From Planctomycetaceae bacterium UBA969 (lineage in GTDB: Bacteria; Planctomycetota; Planctomycetia; Gemmatales; Gemmataceae): a stretch of 25,594 bases of DNA. The notes under the pieces were generated by a model. It saw only the letters and a program-made list of their open reading frames with translations, did no database searches and had not been told where the DNA came from. Position 1 is the first letter of the stretch. Every line of letters starts with the position of its first letter. Location: assembly GCA_002303765.1 (NCBI GenBank), contig DBCB01000180.1, positions 1-25,594 of the forward strand. The letters run 5' to 3'. Below are positions 7,402 through 16,803 of this stretch, one piece after another. Both the position numbers and the translations under genes were made by a program.

Positions 7402-9288
7402 ATGAATTGGATCAAAGCTTTATTTGTATGCTGTTTTTTAATCACAGGCTCTGCCCAAGCTGCGGAGCAACCTAATATTCTTTGGATTGTTTGCGAAGAT
7501 TCCAGCATCGATTGGTTTGGATGCTATGGCAATAAATATGCCAAGACGCCAAATGTTGATGCGCTTGCTAAGCAAGGTTTTCGTTACAAAAACGCTTACG
7601 CTTGTGTGCCGGTTTGTGCACCCTCACGAAGTACCTGGATCACGGGTATGTACTCTGCCTCCACTGGTACACTTCCCATGCGCAGTAGAAATATGCTGCC
7701 CCATGATGTAATCAAGTACTATCCAGATTACCTGCGTAGTGCGGGTTATTTTGTCGCCAATCATACCAAGACTGATTTCAATATTGGTGGCAGGCTAGAT
7801 GGTAATTGCTGGGATAGCAACAAGGCTAATGCTTGGGAATTGCGTAAGCCCGGCCAGCCCTTTTTCCAAATCCTCAATTTCACCGAGTCGCACGAAAGCA
7901 AGGCACATGGCGCAGTGACTAATACCCGCCATTCACCCAACGACATCATCTTGAGAAAATATCATCCCGATGAAAAAGGGATTCGCATGACTTATGCAAA
8001 GTATCACGATGCAGTTGAAACCATGGATATCGAAGTGGGCAAGGCGCTTGCAGCATTAGATAAAGCAGGATTGGCGAATGATACCATCGTGATATTTAAT
8101 TCCGATCATGGTGGTGTTATGCCTCGTAGCAAACGATTTCTTTACAACAGTGGTTTGCACTGCCCGCTTATTGTGCGGATGCCTGAAAAGTACAAGCATT
8201 TATGGCCTGGGAAGTCGCCTGGTGAAACTGTGGATCGGCTCGTCAGCTTTGTGGATATGCCTAAAACTTGGTTGAGCCTTGCGAATGCAGAGATCCCACC
8301 TGCGATGCAGGGTAAGATTTTTCTGGGTACCAAAGCGCAGCAGGAACCCGAGTATGTTTTCAGCTTCCGTGAACGAATGGATGAGCGCTTCGATAATCAG
8401 CGCGCGGTTCGTAGCAAGCAATTCTTGTACATCAAAAACTTCATGCCTTATGTGCCATGGGGGCAGCATGTTGATTACCTCTGGAAAATGGAAGCAACCA
8501 AAGTTTGGGAAGATGCGTTCAAAAACAAACGCACTAATGAAATCACTGGAAGGTTCTTTAACACCAAGCCTGTCGAAGAACTTTACGACATGCAAACTGA
8601 TCCTGATAATGTAGTTAATCTTGCAGATAAACCTGAACATCGTGAAACACTGTTAACCATGCGGGGTAAACTCAAAGAATGGCAGTTATCTATTCGTGAT
8701 ACGGGTTTATTACCAGAATTCGAACGCAATGAACGGGCAGCTCAAAACAAAACCACCATCTATCAGATGGCTCAGAATGAAAAGCTTTACGATCTGCCCG
8801 CCTACCTTGATGCAGCAGATTTGGCTCTTGCTAAAAATAGTGGCAACAAACCAAAACTGTTGGAGTTGTTGAAGAGCAAAGATTCTGGATTGCGTTATTG
8901 GGGCACAGTAGGGCTGTTGATGCTGGGTAAAGCAGATGATGAAACGCTAAAAGCCTTGGAGCCGATGTTGAAGGATAGTTGTGGTGAAGTGGTTGGCCTG
9001 GCGGCATGGACACTGTTGCAATCAGGTCAGGTTGAAAAGGCAAACAGCGTTCTTGCTGAGCAATTGAAAAATCGAGTACCCTCGGTTTTGTTTGTTTTGA
9101 ATGTTCTCGATTTATCTAAAGTAGACATCAAGCCTTATGTGCAATTGATTAACTCGATGGTAGTTACTGGCAGACCGATGGCGGAATACGAACAGCGCAT
9201 GATCGAGCATTTGAGAGTGTCCAACAATATTGAAGCACCCAAGGGTTTGGAAAAGCCCACTAAAGCCAAAGCTAAAAAGAAGGAATAG
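7402..9288 (+). CDS. Sulfatase with C-terminal HEAT-like helical domain
   Basis: A 628-residue S1-type sulfatase. A Sec signal peptide ends around residue 20 (AQA-AEQ). The catalytic signature CAPSR has C72, the cysteine converted to formylglycine by FGE. The first metal-ligand pair is E32-D33 where Asp-Asp is usual, and D235-H236 (NSDHGG) supplies later ligands. The overall pattern is close to SGSH/heparan-N-sulfatase-like planctomycete sulfatases; substrate assignment is not possible. Residues about 460-590 are helical and repetitive, suggesting a HEAT-like domain, which makes the protein longer than a plain sulfatase. The tail is Lys-rich. The ATG at 7402 has GGAG 5 bases upstream. It is the first of three sulfatase genes with 6-base and 1-base gaps, a tight operon. 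Confidence 0.92.
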   Translation: MNWIKALFVCCFLITGSAQAAEQPNILWIVCEDSSIDWFGCYGNKYAKTPNVDALAKQGFRYKNAYACVPVCAPSRSTWITGMYSASTGTLPMRSRNMLPHDVIKYYPDYLRSAGYFVANHTKTDFNIGGRLDGNCWDSNKANAWELRKPGQPFFQILNFTESHESKAHGAVTNTRHSPNDIILRKYHPDEKGIRMTYAKYHDAVETMDIEVGKALAALDKAGLANDTIVIFNSDHGGVMPRSKRFLYNSGLHCPLIVRMPEKYKHLWPGKSPGETVDRLVSFVDMPKTWLSLANAEIPPAMQGKIFLGTKAQQEPEYVFSFRERMDERFDNQRAVRSKQFLYIKNFMPYVPWGQHVDYLWKMEATKVWEDAFKNKRTNEITGRFFNTKPVEELYDMQTDPDNVVNLADKPEHRETLLTMRGKLKEWQLSIRDTGLLPEFERNERAAQNKTTIYQMAQNEKLYDLPAYLDAADLALAKNSGNKPKLLELLKSKDSGLRYWGTVGLLMLGKADDETLKALEPMLKDSCGEVVGLAAWTLLQSGQVEKANSVLAEQLKNRVPSVLFVLNVLDLSKVDIKPYVQLINSMVVTGRPMAEYEQRMIEHLRVSNNIEAPKGLEKPTKAKAKKKE

Positions 9289-9294
9289 CACCAG

Positions 9295-10644
9295 ATGCAA
9301 TGTATTAAGTTATTCATATTGCTTGGGCTTATTGCTTGTTACTCTCCTGCCAGCCTTTTAGGTGCGGAAGGCAAGCCTAACTTGATATTAATCATGGCGG
9401 ATGATCTTGGCTATGAAACCATCGGCGCCAATGGGGGCACCAGTTATAAGACTCCGAATCTTGATAATTTGGCATCAACGGGGGCCCGCTTCACCCATTG
9501 TTATGTGCAGCCTTTATGCACGCCCACAAGGGTGCAGTTGATGACGGGGCTTTATAATATTCGCAACTACATCAATTTTGGTAACATGAATCCCAAGGCG
9601 GTCACCTTTGCCAACCATTTGAAGCCAGCGGGCTATACCACTTGCATAACAGGCAAATGGCAGCTTGGCCATGATCTTGAACTCCCTAAAAAATTTGGGT
9701 TTGATGAGTACTGCCTTTGGCAGCATACAAGGCGCCCTCCCCGCTACGCTAACCCCGGTTTAGAGATCAACGGGGTTGAAAAAAATTACTCCAATGGTGA
9801 ATACGGTCCCGATCTTGTTAATGATTATGCGATCGATTTCATCAAGCGCAGTAAAGCTTCGCCTTTCTTCCTCTACTATCCCATGATGCTTACGCATTCC
9901 CCTTATCAGCCAACTCCTGATAGCAAAGATTGGGATCCCAAGGCTAAGGGCGAGGCTGTTAATGATAAGCCCAATCACTTCGGCGACATGGTTGTTTACA
10001 TGGATAAATTGGTGGGGAAACTTGTTGCGCAATTGGATGCTCAGGGCATTCGTGATAACACGCTAATTATTTTCGTGGGTGATAACGGTACCGGAAAAGG
10101 TACAAAATCCATGATGGGCGATAAGCTTGTTATCGGTGGTAAGGGCACGACCACGGCTGCTGGGATGCATGTTCCGTTGATTGTTAATTTTCCCGGGAAA
10201 GTAATTGCAGGCAAAGTTCTTTCGAATCTTGTGGATAGCACGGATTTTGTTCCTACGCTTTTAGATGCTGCAGGAGTTACTAGTTCCGATAAGAAGTTGG
10301 ATGGCGTAAGTTTTTTGCCTCACGCTTTCGGGAAAGAAGCGAAGTCCCGTGATTGGGTTTATTCATGGTATTCGCCTAGGCAGGGCAATGATACAAAAGT
10401 TCAAGAGTTTGCTTTTAACCATGATTCCAAGCTTTATCGAACTGGTGATTTCTATGATGTTAAAAATGATCCCGCCCAGAAGAATGCGAAAACTGTGTCA
10501 TCTTTAACAGGTAAAGCTGCGATGGATGCAAAACTGCTTCAAGGGGCACTTGATCAATATGCAAATGCAAGGCCCAAAGAACTCGACTTAATTAACGGGA
10601 AAGATAATCCCAAAAAGAATAACAAGAAGAATAAGGAAAACTAA
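9295..10644 (+). CDS. Sulfatase (CTPTR signature)
   Basis: A 449-residue S1 sulfatase with a Sec leader (cleavage near 24, LLGA-EG). Active-site landmarks in order are D36-D37 (MADD), C75 in CTPTR as the formylglycine site, K121 (TGKW), H201 and D263-N264 (VGDNGTG). These are the standard metal and sulfate-binding positions of arylsulfatases, so the enzyme looks catalytically intact. It hydrolyses a sulfate ester outside the cytoplasm; the organic part of the substrate is unknown. It starts 6 bases after the previous stop with AGAAGGA upstream, and ends one base before the next start. The C-terminus is unusually Lys/Asn-rich, low-complexity sequence. Confidence 0.93.
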   Translation: MQCIKLFILLGLIACYSPASLLGAEGKPNLILIMADDLGYETIGANGGTSYKTPNLDNLASTGARFTHCYVQPLCTPTRVQLMTGLYNIRNYINFGNMNPKAVTFANHLKPAGYTTCITGKWQLGHDLELPKKFGFDEYCLWQHTRRPPRYANPGLEINGVEKNYSNGEYGPDLVNDYAIDFIKRSKASPFFLYYPMMLTHSPYQPTPDSKDWDPKAKGEAVNDKPNHFGDMVVYMDKLVGKLVAQLDAQGIRDNTLIIFVGDNGTGKGTKSMMGDKLVIGGKGTTTAAGMHVPLIVNFPGKVIAGKVLSNLVDSTDFVPTLLDAAGVTSSDKKLDGVSFLPHAFGKEAKSRDWVYSWYSPRQGNDTKVQEFAFNHDSKLYRTGDFYDVKNDPAQKNAKTVSSLTGKAAMDAKLLQGALDQYANARPKELDLINGKDNPKKNNKKNKEN

Positions 10645-10645
10645 A

Positions 10646-12358
10646 ATGCGAAGAATTCTCACAGTTGTTTCTCTGCTCCTCTTTGGTTTCAACCTTGAGG
10701 CCCAGACCACGAAACCCAATATCATCGTGATCCTTTCCGATGACATGGGGTTTTCGGATTTGGGATGCTTTGGCGGAGAGATCAAAACGCCAAACCTCGA
10801 TAAGCTTGCGGCCAATGGCTTGCGCTTCAATCAGTTTTATAATACTGCGCGTTGCTGCCCTACTCGTGCAAGTCTAATTACTGGGTTATATCCACATCAG
10901 GCGGGCATTGGTCATATGGTTTATGAAACCCCACTTGCAGGTTATAAAGGTGATTTGAACAAGAACACCCCTACCATTGCTGAGATACTTGCACCTGCTG
11001 GTTACAAAAATTATGCGGTGGGCAAATGGCATGTCACCCGACATACGACCGAGAATGCATCTAAACACAACTGGCCCATGCAGCGAGGATTTCACAGGTA
11101 TTATGGCACCCTTCAAGGTGGGGGAAGTTTCTATGACCCCTACACCCTGACACGGGATAACACCCCAATCTCGGCTTATGCAGACCCTGAATACAAGCCC
11201 GCTAAGTTTTATTACACCGATGCAATTAGTGATAACGCAGTTAAATTTGTCAACGAGCATAAACGCGATCAGGCAGAAAAACCTTTCTTCATGTATGTGG
11301 CTTACACTGCTGCGCATTGGCCCATGCACGCCTTGGATGGAGATGTCGCCAAATATAAGGGCGTTTATGACAAGGGCTATGATCCCATCCGCAAGGCTCG
11401 ATTTGAAAAGTCGAAAGCGCTGGGGGTGATTGCGCCAGATTCCAAGCTGACTCCAACCGTGGGAGATTGGTCTAAGGTGGAAAACAAGGAGTGGGAAATC
11501 AGGTGCATGGAAGTTTACGCAGCCATGGTTGATCGCATGGATCAAGGGATTGGAAAGATTGTAAAATCACTCGAAGCCAACGGGCTTCAAGATAACACCA
11601 TGATTTTTTACATGCAGGATAATGGCGCTTGCGCAGAAACCACAGGTAGGACTGGGAACAAGGATCACCCCGAGGAAGCCCGGGCGAACGCGCCCAAGTT
11701 GCCTCCTGTTCCATTGGATTATCGATTGCCAGGTATGATTCCCAAATCAACCCGTGATGGTTTTCCTGTTCTTATGGGCAAAAAGATCATGCCTGGTGGC
11801 CCTGATACTTTTGTCGCTTATGGCGAAGGTTGGGCCAATGTTTCCAACACGCCCTTCCGGGAATACAAGCATTGGGTTCATGAGGGCGGCATTTCAACTC
11901 CTTTGATTGCTAGTTGGCCTAAGGGGATTACCTCAAAGGGCGAGGTAAGGAATCACCCTGGGCATTTGGTGGATATCGCAGCTACTTGTGCAGACCTTGC
12001 GGGTGTAACTTTGCAAGAAAAGCATCAAGGTGAAGCCACGGTTCCCCTTGCAGGGAAAAGTTTAAAGCCCGCTTTTGATAATAAAACAATCGAGAGGGAA
12101 GCGATTTATTGGGAGCACGAAGGTAATCGGGCGATTAGGGTGGGCGATAAGAAATTAGTCGCGAAGGGTAGTAAGGGTGCTTGGGAATTGTATGATCTTA
12201 AAATTGATCGTGCGGAAGCCAACAACCTTGCAAGCGAAAATCCTGAAGTGGTTAAAGCAATGTCAAAACAATGGAATGATTGGGCCTATAAATCTAAGGT
12301 TCTCCCGTGGATTTGGGACAAAGACGAGTTTAGTAAAAAAGGTAATAAGAAGAAATAA
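10646..12358 (+). CDS. Arylsulfatase (AtsA-like)
   Basis: A 570-residue S1 sulfatase, in the size range of full-length arylsulfatases. A Sec signal peptide is seen at 1-20 (cut after EAQ). Landmarks are D32-D33 (SDDMG), C70 in CCPTR as the formylglycine residue, K127 (GKWH), H224 (AAHWP) and D325-N326 (MQDNG), all present. The region around residues 380-480 carries the WRLY-less C-terminal subdomain typical of AtsA-like enzymes, with WEHEGNRA at about 490. The product would hydrolyse sulfate esters in the periplasm or outside. AAGGA lies 8 bases before the ATG, inside the end of the preceding sulfatase. Its last residues are Lys-rich, as in the other two sulfatases. It is the last gene of the sulfatase triplet. 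Confidence 0.93.
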   Translation: MRRILTVVSLLLFGFNLEAQTTKPNIIVILSDDMGFSDLGCFGGEIKTPNLDKLAANGLRFNQFYNTARCCPTRASLITGLYPHQAGIGHMVYETPLAGYKGDLNKNTPTIAEILAPAGYKNYAVGKWHVTRHTTENASKHNWPMQRGFHRYYGTLQGGGSFYDPYTLTRDNTPISAYADPEYKPAKFYYTDAISDNAVKFVNEHKRDQAEKPFFMYVAYTAAHWPMHALDGDVAKYKGVYDKGYDPIRKARFEKSKALGVIAPDSKLTPTVGDWSKVENKEWEIRCMEVYAAMVDRMDQGIGKIVKSLEANGLQDNTMIFYMQDNGACAETTGRTGNKDHPEEARANAPKLPPVPLDYRLPGMIPKSTRDGFPVLMGKKIMPGGPDTFVAYGEGWANVSNTPFREYKHWVHEGGISTPLIASWPKGITSKGEVRNHPGHLVDIAATCADLAGVTLQEKHQGEATVPLAGKSLKPAFDNKTIEREAIYWEHEGNRAIRVGDKKLVAKGSKGAWELYDLKIDRAEANNLASENPEVVKAMSKQWNDWAYKSKVLPWIWDKDEFSKKGNKKK

Positions 12359-12398
12359 TAAGATAGTGTTGCAATCTGATGAGCGGTTTTTAGTAACC

Positions 12399-12413
12399 TT
12401 CTGAAGTTCAGAA
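12399..12413. repeat. Short perfect inverted repeat after the sulfatase operon
   Basis: The arms TTCTGAA and TTCAGAA meet around a single G, 41 bases after the arylsulfatase stop. With no loop and no T-tract it is a poor intrinsic terminator. It could be a protein-binding palindrome or chance. Confidence 0.35.
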
Positions 12414-12464
12414 ATGCTATAAGAGGTTGTTGAGTATCTGTGCTGTTTGTTTCTCCCGCCTTTC

Positions 12465-12470
12465 AAAGGA
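12465..12470 (+). promoter_or_regulatory. Ribosome binding site fixing the start of the cyclase-like gene
   Basis: AAAGGA lies 7 bases before ATG 12478, which begins a clean signal peptide. The frame is open to an ATG at 12427, but that start would add 17 residues ahead of the leader and has no such site. Confidence 0.65.
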
Positions 12471-12477
12471 ACCTCTT

Positions 12478-13494
12478 ATGAAGCACTTTCTTGCAATATT
12501 GTTTTTAGTATGTGCTTTCTCTTCGGTTTTTTCCGCAGAGCCAATTGACCCGGGCGCTAACTCTCCTGATGAGGCAAAAAGTAAATCCTTCTCTTCAAAG
12601 AAGGCGATTGAGTTTCTGGATAATGCTTCGCTTAGTTGGCAAAAAGAACGCAAGTGCTTTGCTTGCCATACGAATTACGCTTATCTTTACGCCCGCCCAA
12701 TGGTCGAAAAGAATTCCGATGCGGAAAAGCAAGTTCGTGCCTTTGCTGAAGAGTTGGTGAATACTCGCTGGAAAGAAAAAGGCCCCCGATGGGATGCTGA
12801 AATAATTGCAACCGCTGCAGCCTTGGCCTTCAATGATTCCCAAAATACTGGCAAGCTTGCTGAAACTACACGAATTGCCCTTGATAAAATGTGGACCGTG
12901 CAAAGAGATGATGGCGGCTGGACTTGGCTGAAATGTGCTTGGCCACCCATGGAATCGGATGATCATTATGGCGTTACGCTTGCGGTTCTTGCAGTTGGTT
13001 TTGCCTCGGGCGATTATGCAAAAACTCCTCAGGCTATTAAGGGTTTAGAAAAAGCCAAGCAGTATTTTGCCAAGAATTCCCCGGAACATCTTCATCATAA
13101 AGCTATGCTACTTTGGGCAAATACTTTCTTTCCCGGCATTATTAACACCGAGGAGAAAACAAAGATTTCGCAGGAGTTGCTTTCGAAGCAGTTGCCTGAT
13201 GGTGGTTGGTCTGGTGCATCGCTTGGCGAGTGGAAGCGTGCGGACAAAAAAGAACAGGATCCTAAAACCAGCGATGGCTATGGCACAGGGTTCACTATTT
13301 ATGTCTTACGCAAATCTGGCATTCCTGAAAATCATGATGCCATAAAAAAAGGCATCGCATGGATTAAATCAAACCAGCGAGAAAGTGGCAGATGGTTTAC
13401 GAGGTCACTAAACCGCGATAATAAACATTATCTTACGAATGTGGGCTCCGCCTTTGCCCTAATGGCCCTAACAGAGTGCACTAATAACGAGTAA
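12478..13494 (+). CDS. Squalene-cyclase/prenyltransferase-like repeat protein with a CxxCH motif
   Basis: A 338-residue protein with a Sec leader (cut near residue 20, FSA-EP). It carries CFACH at 60-64, the heme c attachment pattern. The rest is helical and repetitive with QW-like motifs GGWTW, GGWSG and GRWF, and a C-terminal NVGSAFALMAL segment, resembling the alpha/alpha-barrel of squalene-hopene cyclases and protein prenyltransferases. It lacks the DxDD motif of squalene cyclases and is only half their usual length, so terpene cyclisation is unlikely. Its role may be in binding or a heme-linked function. Position between the sulfatases and the PSCyt1 gene, on the same strand, suggests the same locus. 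It starts from ATG 12478 for its Shine-Dalgarno and signal peptide. Confidence 0.75.
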   Translation: MKHFLAILFLVCAFSSVFSAEPIDPGANSPDEAKSKSFSSKKAIEFLDNASLSWQKERKCFACHTNYAYLYARPMVEKNSDAEKQVRAFAEELVNTRWKEKGPRWDAEIIATAAALAFNDSQNTGKLAETTRIALDKMWTVQRDDGGWTWLKCAWPPMESDDHYGVTLAVLAVGFASGDYAKTPQAIKGLEKAKQYFAKNSPEHLHHKAMLLWANTFFPGIINTEEKTKISQELLSKQLPDGGWSGASLGEWKRADKKEQDPKTSDGYGTGFTIYVLRKSGIPENHDAIKKGIAWIKSNQRESGRWFTRSLNRDNKHYLTNVGSAFALMALTECTNNE

Positions 13495-13601
13495 ACAATC
13501 TGTCGCATTCGTCCGTTTGTTGGTTTGATGAATAAAGATCAATCTAGAATTAGCACATATCCGCGGCCTTTTTTTAACATGTAAGCATCTTGAAGCCATG
13601 T

Positions 13602-13607
13602 TATAAT
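13602..13607 (+). promoter_or_regulatory. Possible -10 element before the PSCyt1 gene
   Basis: A perfect TATAAT sits 57 bases before ATG 13664, in the 169-base spacer after the cyclase-like gene. No good -35 hexamer is found at the usual spacing, so this is a weak promoter call. If used, transcription would start near 13614, which favours the ATG at 13664 over the GTG at 13619. Confidence 0.3.
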
Positions 13608-13663
13608 TTAGTTGGCTTGTGATACACGCTTATTGTTCCTTCCCTCCTGTGGTGTGTTTTTCC

Positions 13664-16600
13664 ATGAACTTAATGACTTACATTATTGCTGGAATGCTAG
13701 TAACAGGGGGTTCCCCATCTGATGCGTTGTATTTTTCCGATGCAGTGGAACCCGTGTTAAAAGCAAAGTGCTATTCCTGCCATGGTAAGGATAAACAGAA
13801 CGGCGGGCTCAGGCTTGATTCCTTGAAGGCAATGCTTAAAGGAGGGGATACTGGGCCTGCGATAGTTCCGGGTAATTTGGAAAAAAGCCTTCTCGTCGAT
13901 GCAATAAGCTTTAAAAATCCGAAGATGCAAATGCCTCCGAAAGAAAAACTTTCTGACAAGGATATGGCAACTTTATCCCGATGGGTTAAACAGGGTGCAA
14001 TTTGGCCTGAAGAGGTCAGCGTTCTTTTTGATGAAGATCCACACTTCCTTTCCAAGCTTACTAGTGGCAATGGCAAGTCACGAATCTTAAACGAGGGAGC
14101 GCCCTCGGGCAAAATTGCAATGGGTATCACTCCTTTACAGAGAGAGGGCCCTAAAATTCCCAATTGGTCTTTCCCGATTCGAGAGAACCCTAATGAAGGA
14201 GAGTTCCGATACTTGCGCATGGCTTGGAAGAAAATAGGTGGGGGGAGCATCATGGTAGAGCTGGCATCCAATGGCAGTTGGCCTGATGCCAAGGTGGCGA
14301 AAGGTCGGTATGTTGCAGGGCCAAACACTACGGGTTGGGCTTCGCTTTCTGTAAGTGAAAAAGCCCCTACTGATTGGACTGTTGTGACGATGGATCTGTG
14401 GAAAGATCTGGGCGATTTTACCCTTACAGGAATAGCGCCCACCTGCGACCGGGGTGAAGAAGCTTTTTTTGATTCAATAATTCTAGGGCCATCTGTTGCA
14501 AGCTTGGATGGTCACAGGGTTGAAAAATATCCTGTCGCATTAGTTGTTTCTTCAAATGCCCCTAAGAAGAACATAGGTAATGCGTTTACAGACCCAGAAA
14601 ATCCGATTAGAAAAATATTCAAGGGTGAAAGGCTTGATCTCTGGTCTTTAAAGGCCCCGATCAAATCTGAAATTCCAAAGCCAAAGAATGATTCGCAATC
14701 ACTCACCAACATTGATCGTTTTCTAATTGCCAAAATGGAACCAAAGGGCTTGACCCCTTCACCCAAGGCGGATAAACGAACCTTGATTCGCAGGGTTACT
14801 CTTGGCCTTACCGGCCTTCCGCCCACTCCCGAAGAAGTAAAAGCATTTCTTGCGGATAACTCTCCTAATGCTTATGAAAATTTGGTGGATCGCTTGCTTG
14901 CTTCCCAAAGTTATGGGGAAAAATGGGCTAGTCATTGGCTTGATATTGTTCGTTATGCAGATACTAATGGCTACGAACGCGATGAATTCAAACCCCTTGC
15001 CTGGCAGTATCGAAACTCCGTTATCAGGGCGTTTAATTCGGATCTGCCTTATGATCAATTCATCAAGGATCAACTTGCAGGCGATGAAATGGTTAATGCT
15101 GCACCTAAAGATTCGAGAGAAGCAGACAAACTATTGGCAACCGGATTCCTTCGATTGGGGCAGTATGATAGTACTGCTTCGATCTTCCAAGAAGAGGCAA
15201 GATCAAGGAATGAGCAAATGGCGGATTTAGTGAACACTATGGGTTCTGCATTTATGGGCCTTTCTCTTTCTTGCTGCCAATGCCATGACCATAAGTATGA
15301 TCCCTTTTCCCAGGATGATCATTATCGGTTCAGATCCTTTTTTGCAGCGATTAAGCCAAACGATGCTTTGGTGATCGAAAGTGCCAAAGAACTTGAATTG
15401 ATCAACCAGCATAATGGCATTATTGACAAGGAAGCAGAGCCATTAAAAAAGTCTATTGCAAAGATGCTAGATACTGGCAGACAGAAAGTAATCGCAGAAC
15501 GAAAATCGAAGTTCCCACAAGAAATACAAGCGCTTATTTCTGTGGCTGAGTCTGCTCGTGATGAAGCAAGCAAGAAGAAGTTGCAACCCTTCATAGAAAA
15601 ATTGAAGGTCGCAGACAACGATGCCAAGGCTGCACTGGATGAGGCTGGAAAAAAACGAATTGAGGAGATGCAAAAGAATCTTGCTCAAACAGAAGCAAAG
15701 AAAAAGCTAGCACGAAAAGCAATGGGTGTGACTGAGTCAGGCCAAAGTGCCCCAGCGACCCATGTGCTTTTCCAGGGTGATCATTCGCAACCTAGGAACG
15801 AGGTGCAGCCTGGATTTTTGAGTGTGCTTTATCCCAATAATGCAGAGGTTAAGCCAACATCTAATTCGACAGGTAGGCGTACGGCGTTAGCCAATTGGAT
15901 TGCAACACCGGATAACCCTTTCACTGCAAGGGTGATTGTAAACCGAGTTTGGCAGCATCATTTTGGCATGGGGATTGTGGGGACTCCCAATGATTTTGGT
16001 TATTCGGGATCTCGCCCGACCCACCCTGAACTTCTCGATTGGTTAAGCGTCGAATTCGTGCAGCAGGGATGGTCGATCAAGAAGCTGCAAAAGATGATAT
16101 TGCTTTCGAATGCTTACCAACAATCTTCGTTTCAAGACGAAAAGAATCATGCGATTGATCCTGATAACAAATTGGTTTGGTGTCAGAATGTCAGGCGCAT
16201 TGATGCTGAGACTTTGCGTGACAGTTTGCTTGCAATCTCTGGGCTGATGAATCCGCAATATTCAGGGAAACCAATTTGGCCTACGATCCCTGATGAACTT
16301 TTAAAAGCCCAGCCTGGAATTCTTGAGGCAATCAAGGGCGAGGATGGTGGCAGAATGCAGGGATGGTATGCAGACCCTGTTGATCAAGCAAATGTGCGCA
16401 GTATTTATCTTGTAAGAAAAAGATCTCTGCCCCTTCCATTTTTGGATGTATTTGATTTGCCTGACGGCACCATTTCGTGTGGCAGGAGAGATCAAACCGT
16501 GGTTGCTCCTCAGGCCTTGATGTTGTTAAACAGCCCCGAAAGCATTCGTTATGCAGAAGCACTTGCACAAAAAGTTTCCAAAACAAAGCTGGACACCAAG

Positions 16601-16792
16601 GCCAGTATCGAGGCTGTGTTTGCTATGGTTCTTAACCGTGAGCCAGATGCTGATGAACTTGCTCTTTCACTTGATTTTATCAAGCGACATTTAGAAAAGT
16701 ATGAATCCAAGGGTGGGATGAAAGATGTATTGGCGCTTAGGGATTTTTGTAGAACCCTTACCAACCTTAATGAATTCGCTTACATCGATTAA
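13664..16792 (+). CDS. PSCyt1/DUF1549/DUF1553 planctomycete cytochrome-like protein
   Basis: A 1042-residue protein from ATG 13664 (a GTG at 13619 would add 15 residues; neither has a good Shine-Dalgarno). The N-terminus is a hydrophobic leader. PSCyt1 follows, with CYSCH at 36-40 for heme c and a downstream MQMPP that can supply the Met ligand. Residues about 170-280 look like a carbohydrate-binding or galactose-binding-like beta domain. DUF1549 spans about 345-550 (RFLIAKM, GLPPTPEEV, DIVRYADTNGYERDEF) and includes a second CxxCH at 537-541 within SCCQCHDHKYDPF. Residues about 575-690 are charged and coiled-coil-like. DUF1553 covers about 735-985 (TGRRTALANW, NRVWQHHFG, LLDWL). This architecture is a planctomycete hallmark. 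It pairs with the DUF1501 gene 26 bases downstream. It is probably periplasmic; the activity is not established. Confidence 0.93.
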   Translation: MNLMTYIIAGMLVTGGSPSDALYFSDAVEPVLKAKCYSCHGKDKQNGGLRLDSLKAMLKGGDTGPAIVPGNLEKSLLVDAISFKNPKMQMPPKEKLSDKDMATLSRWVKQGAIWPEEVSVLFDEDPHFLSKLTSGNGKSRILNEGAPSGKIAMGITPLQREGPKIPNWSFPIRENPNEGEFRYLRMAWKKIGGGSIMVELASNGSWPDAKVAKGRYVAGPNTTGWASLSVSEKAPTDWTVVTMDLWKDLGDFTLTGIAPTCDRGEEAFFDSIILGPSVASLDGHRVEKYPVALVVSSNAPKKNIGNAFTDPENPIRKIFKGERLDLWSLKAPIKSEIPKPKNDSQSLTNIDRFLIAKMEPKGLTPSPKADKRTLIRRVTLGLTGLPPTPEEVKAFLADNSPNAYENLVDRLLASQSYGEKWASHWLDIVRYADTNGYERDEFKPLAWQYRNSVIRAFNSDLPYDQFIKDQLAGDEMVNAAPKDSREADKLLATGFLRLGQYDSTASIFQEEARSRNEQMADLVNTMGSAFMGLSLSCCQCHDHKYDPFSQDDHYRFRSFFAAIKPNDALVIESAKELELINQHNGIIDKEAEPLKKSIAKMLDTGRQKVIAERKSKFPQEIQALISVAESARDEASKKKLQPFIEKLKVADNDAKAALDEAGKKRIEEMQKNLAQTEAKKKLARKAMGVTESGQSAPATHVLFQGDHSQPRNEVQPGFLSVLYPNNAEVKPTSNSTGRRTALANWIATPDNPFTARVIVNRVWQHHFGMGIVGTPNDFGYSGSRPTHPELLDWLSVEFVQQGWSIKKLQKMILLSNAYQQSSFQDEKNHAIDPDNKLVWCQNVRRIDAETLRDSLLAISGLMNPQYSGKPIWPTIPDELLKAQPGILEAIKGEDGGRMQGWYADPVDQANVRSIYLVRKRSLPLPFLDVFDLPDGTISCGRRDQTVVAPQALMLLNSPESIRYAEALAQKVSKTKLDTKASIEAVFAMVLNREPDADELALSLDFIKRHLEKYESKGGMKDVLALRDFCRTLTNLNEFAYID

Positions 16793-16803
16793 CGCATTTG
16801 AAT

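Noticed and set aside
10886..11545. 219-codon antisense frame in the arylsulfatase gene
   Set aside because: It is opposite intact catalytic sequence and looks like a codon-bias shadow.
13495..13663. Small gene in the 169-base spacer before the PSCyt1 gene
   Set aside because: There is no open frame of useful length with a ribosome binding site.
13771..14442. 223-codon antisense frame in the PSCyt1 gene
   Set aside because: It is opposite a clear conserved domain and shows no family features.
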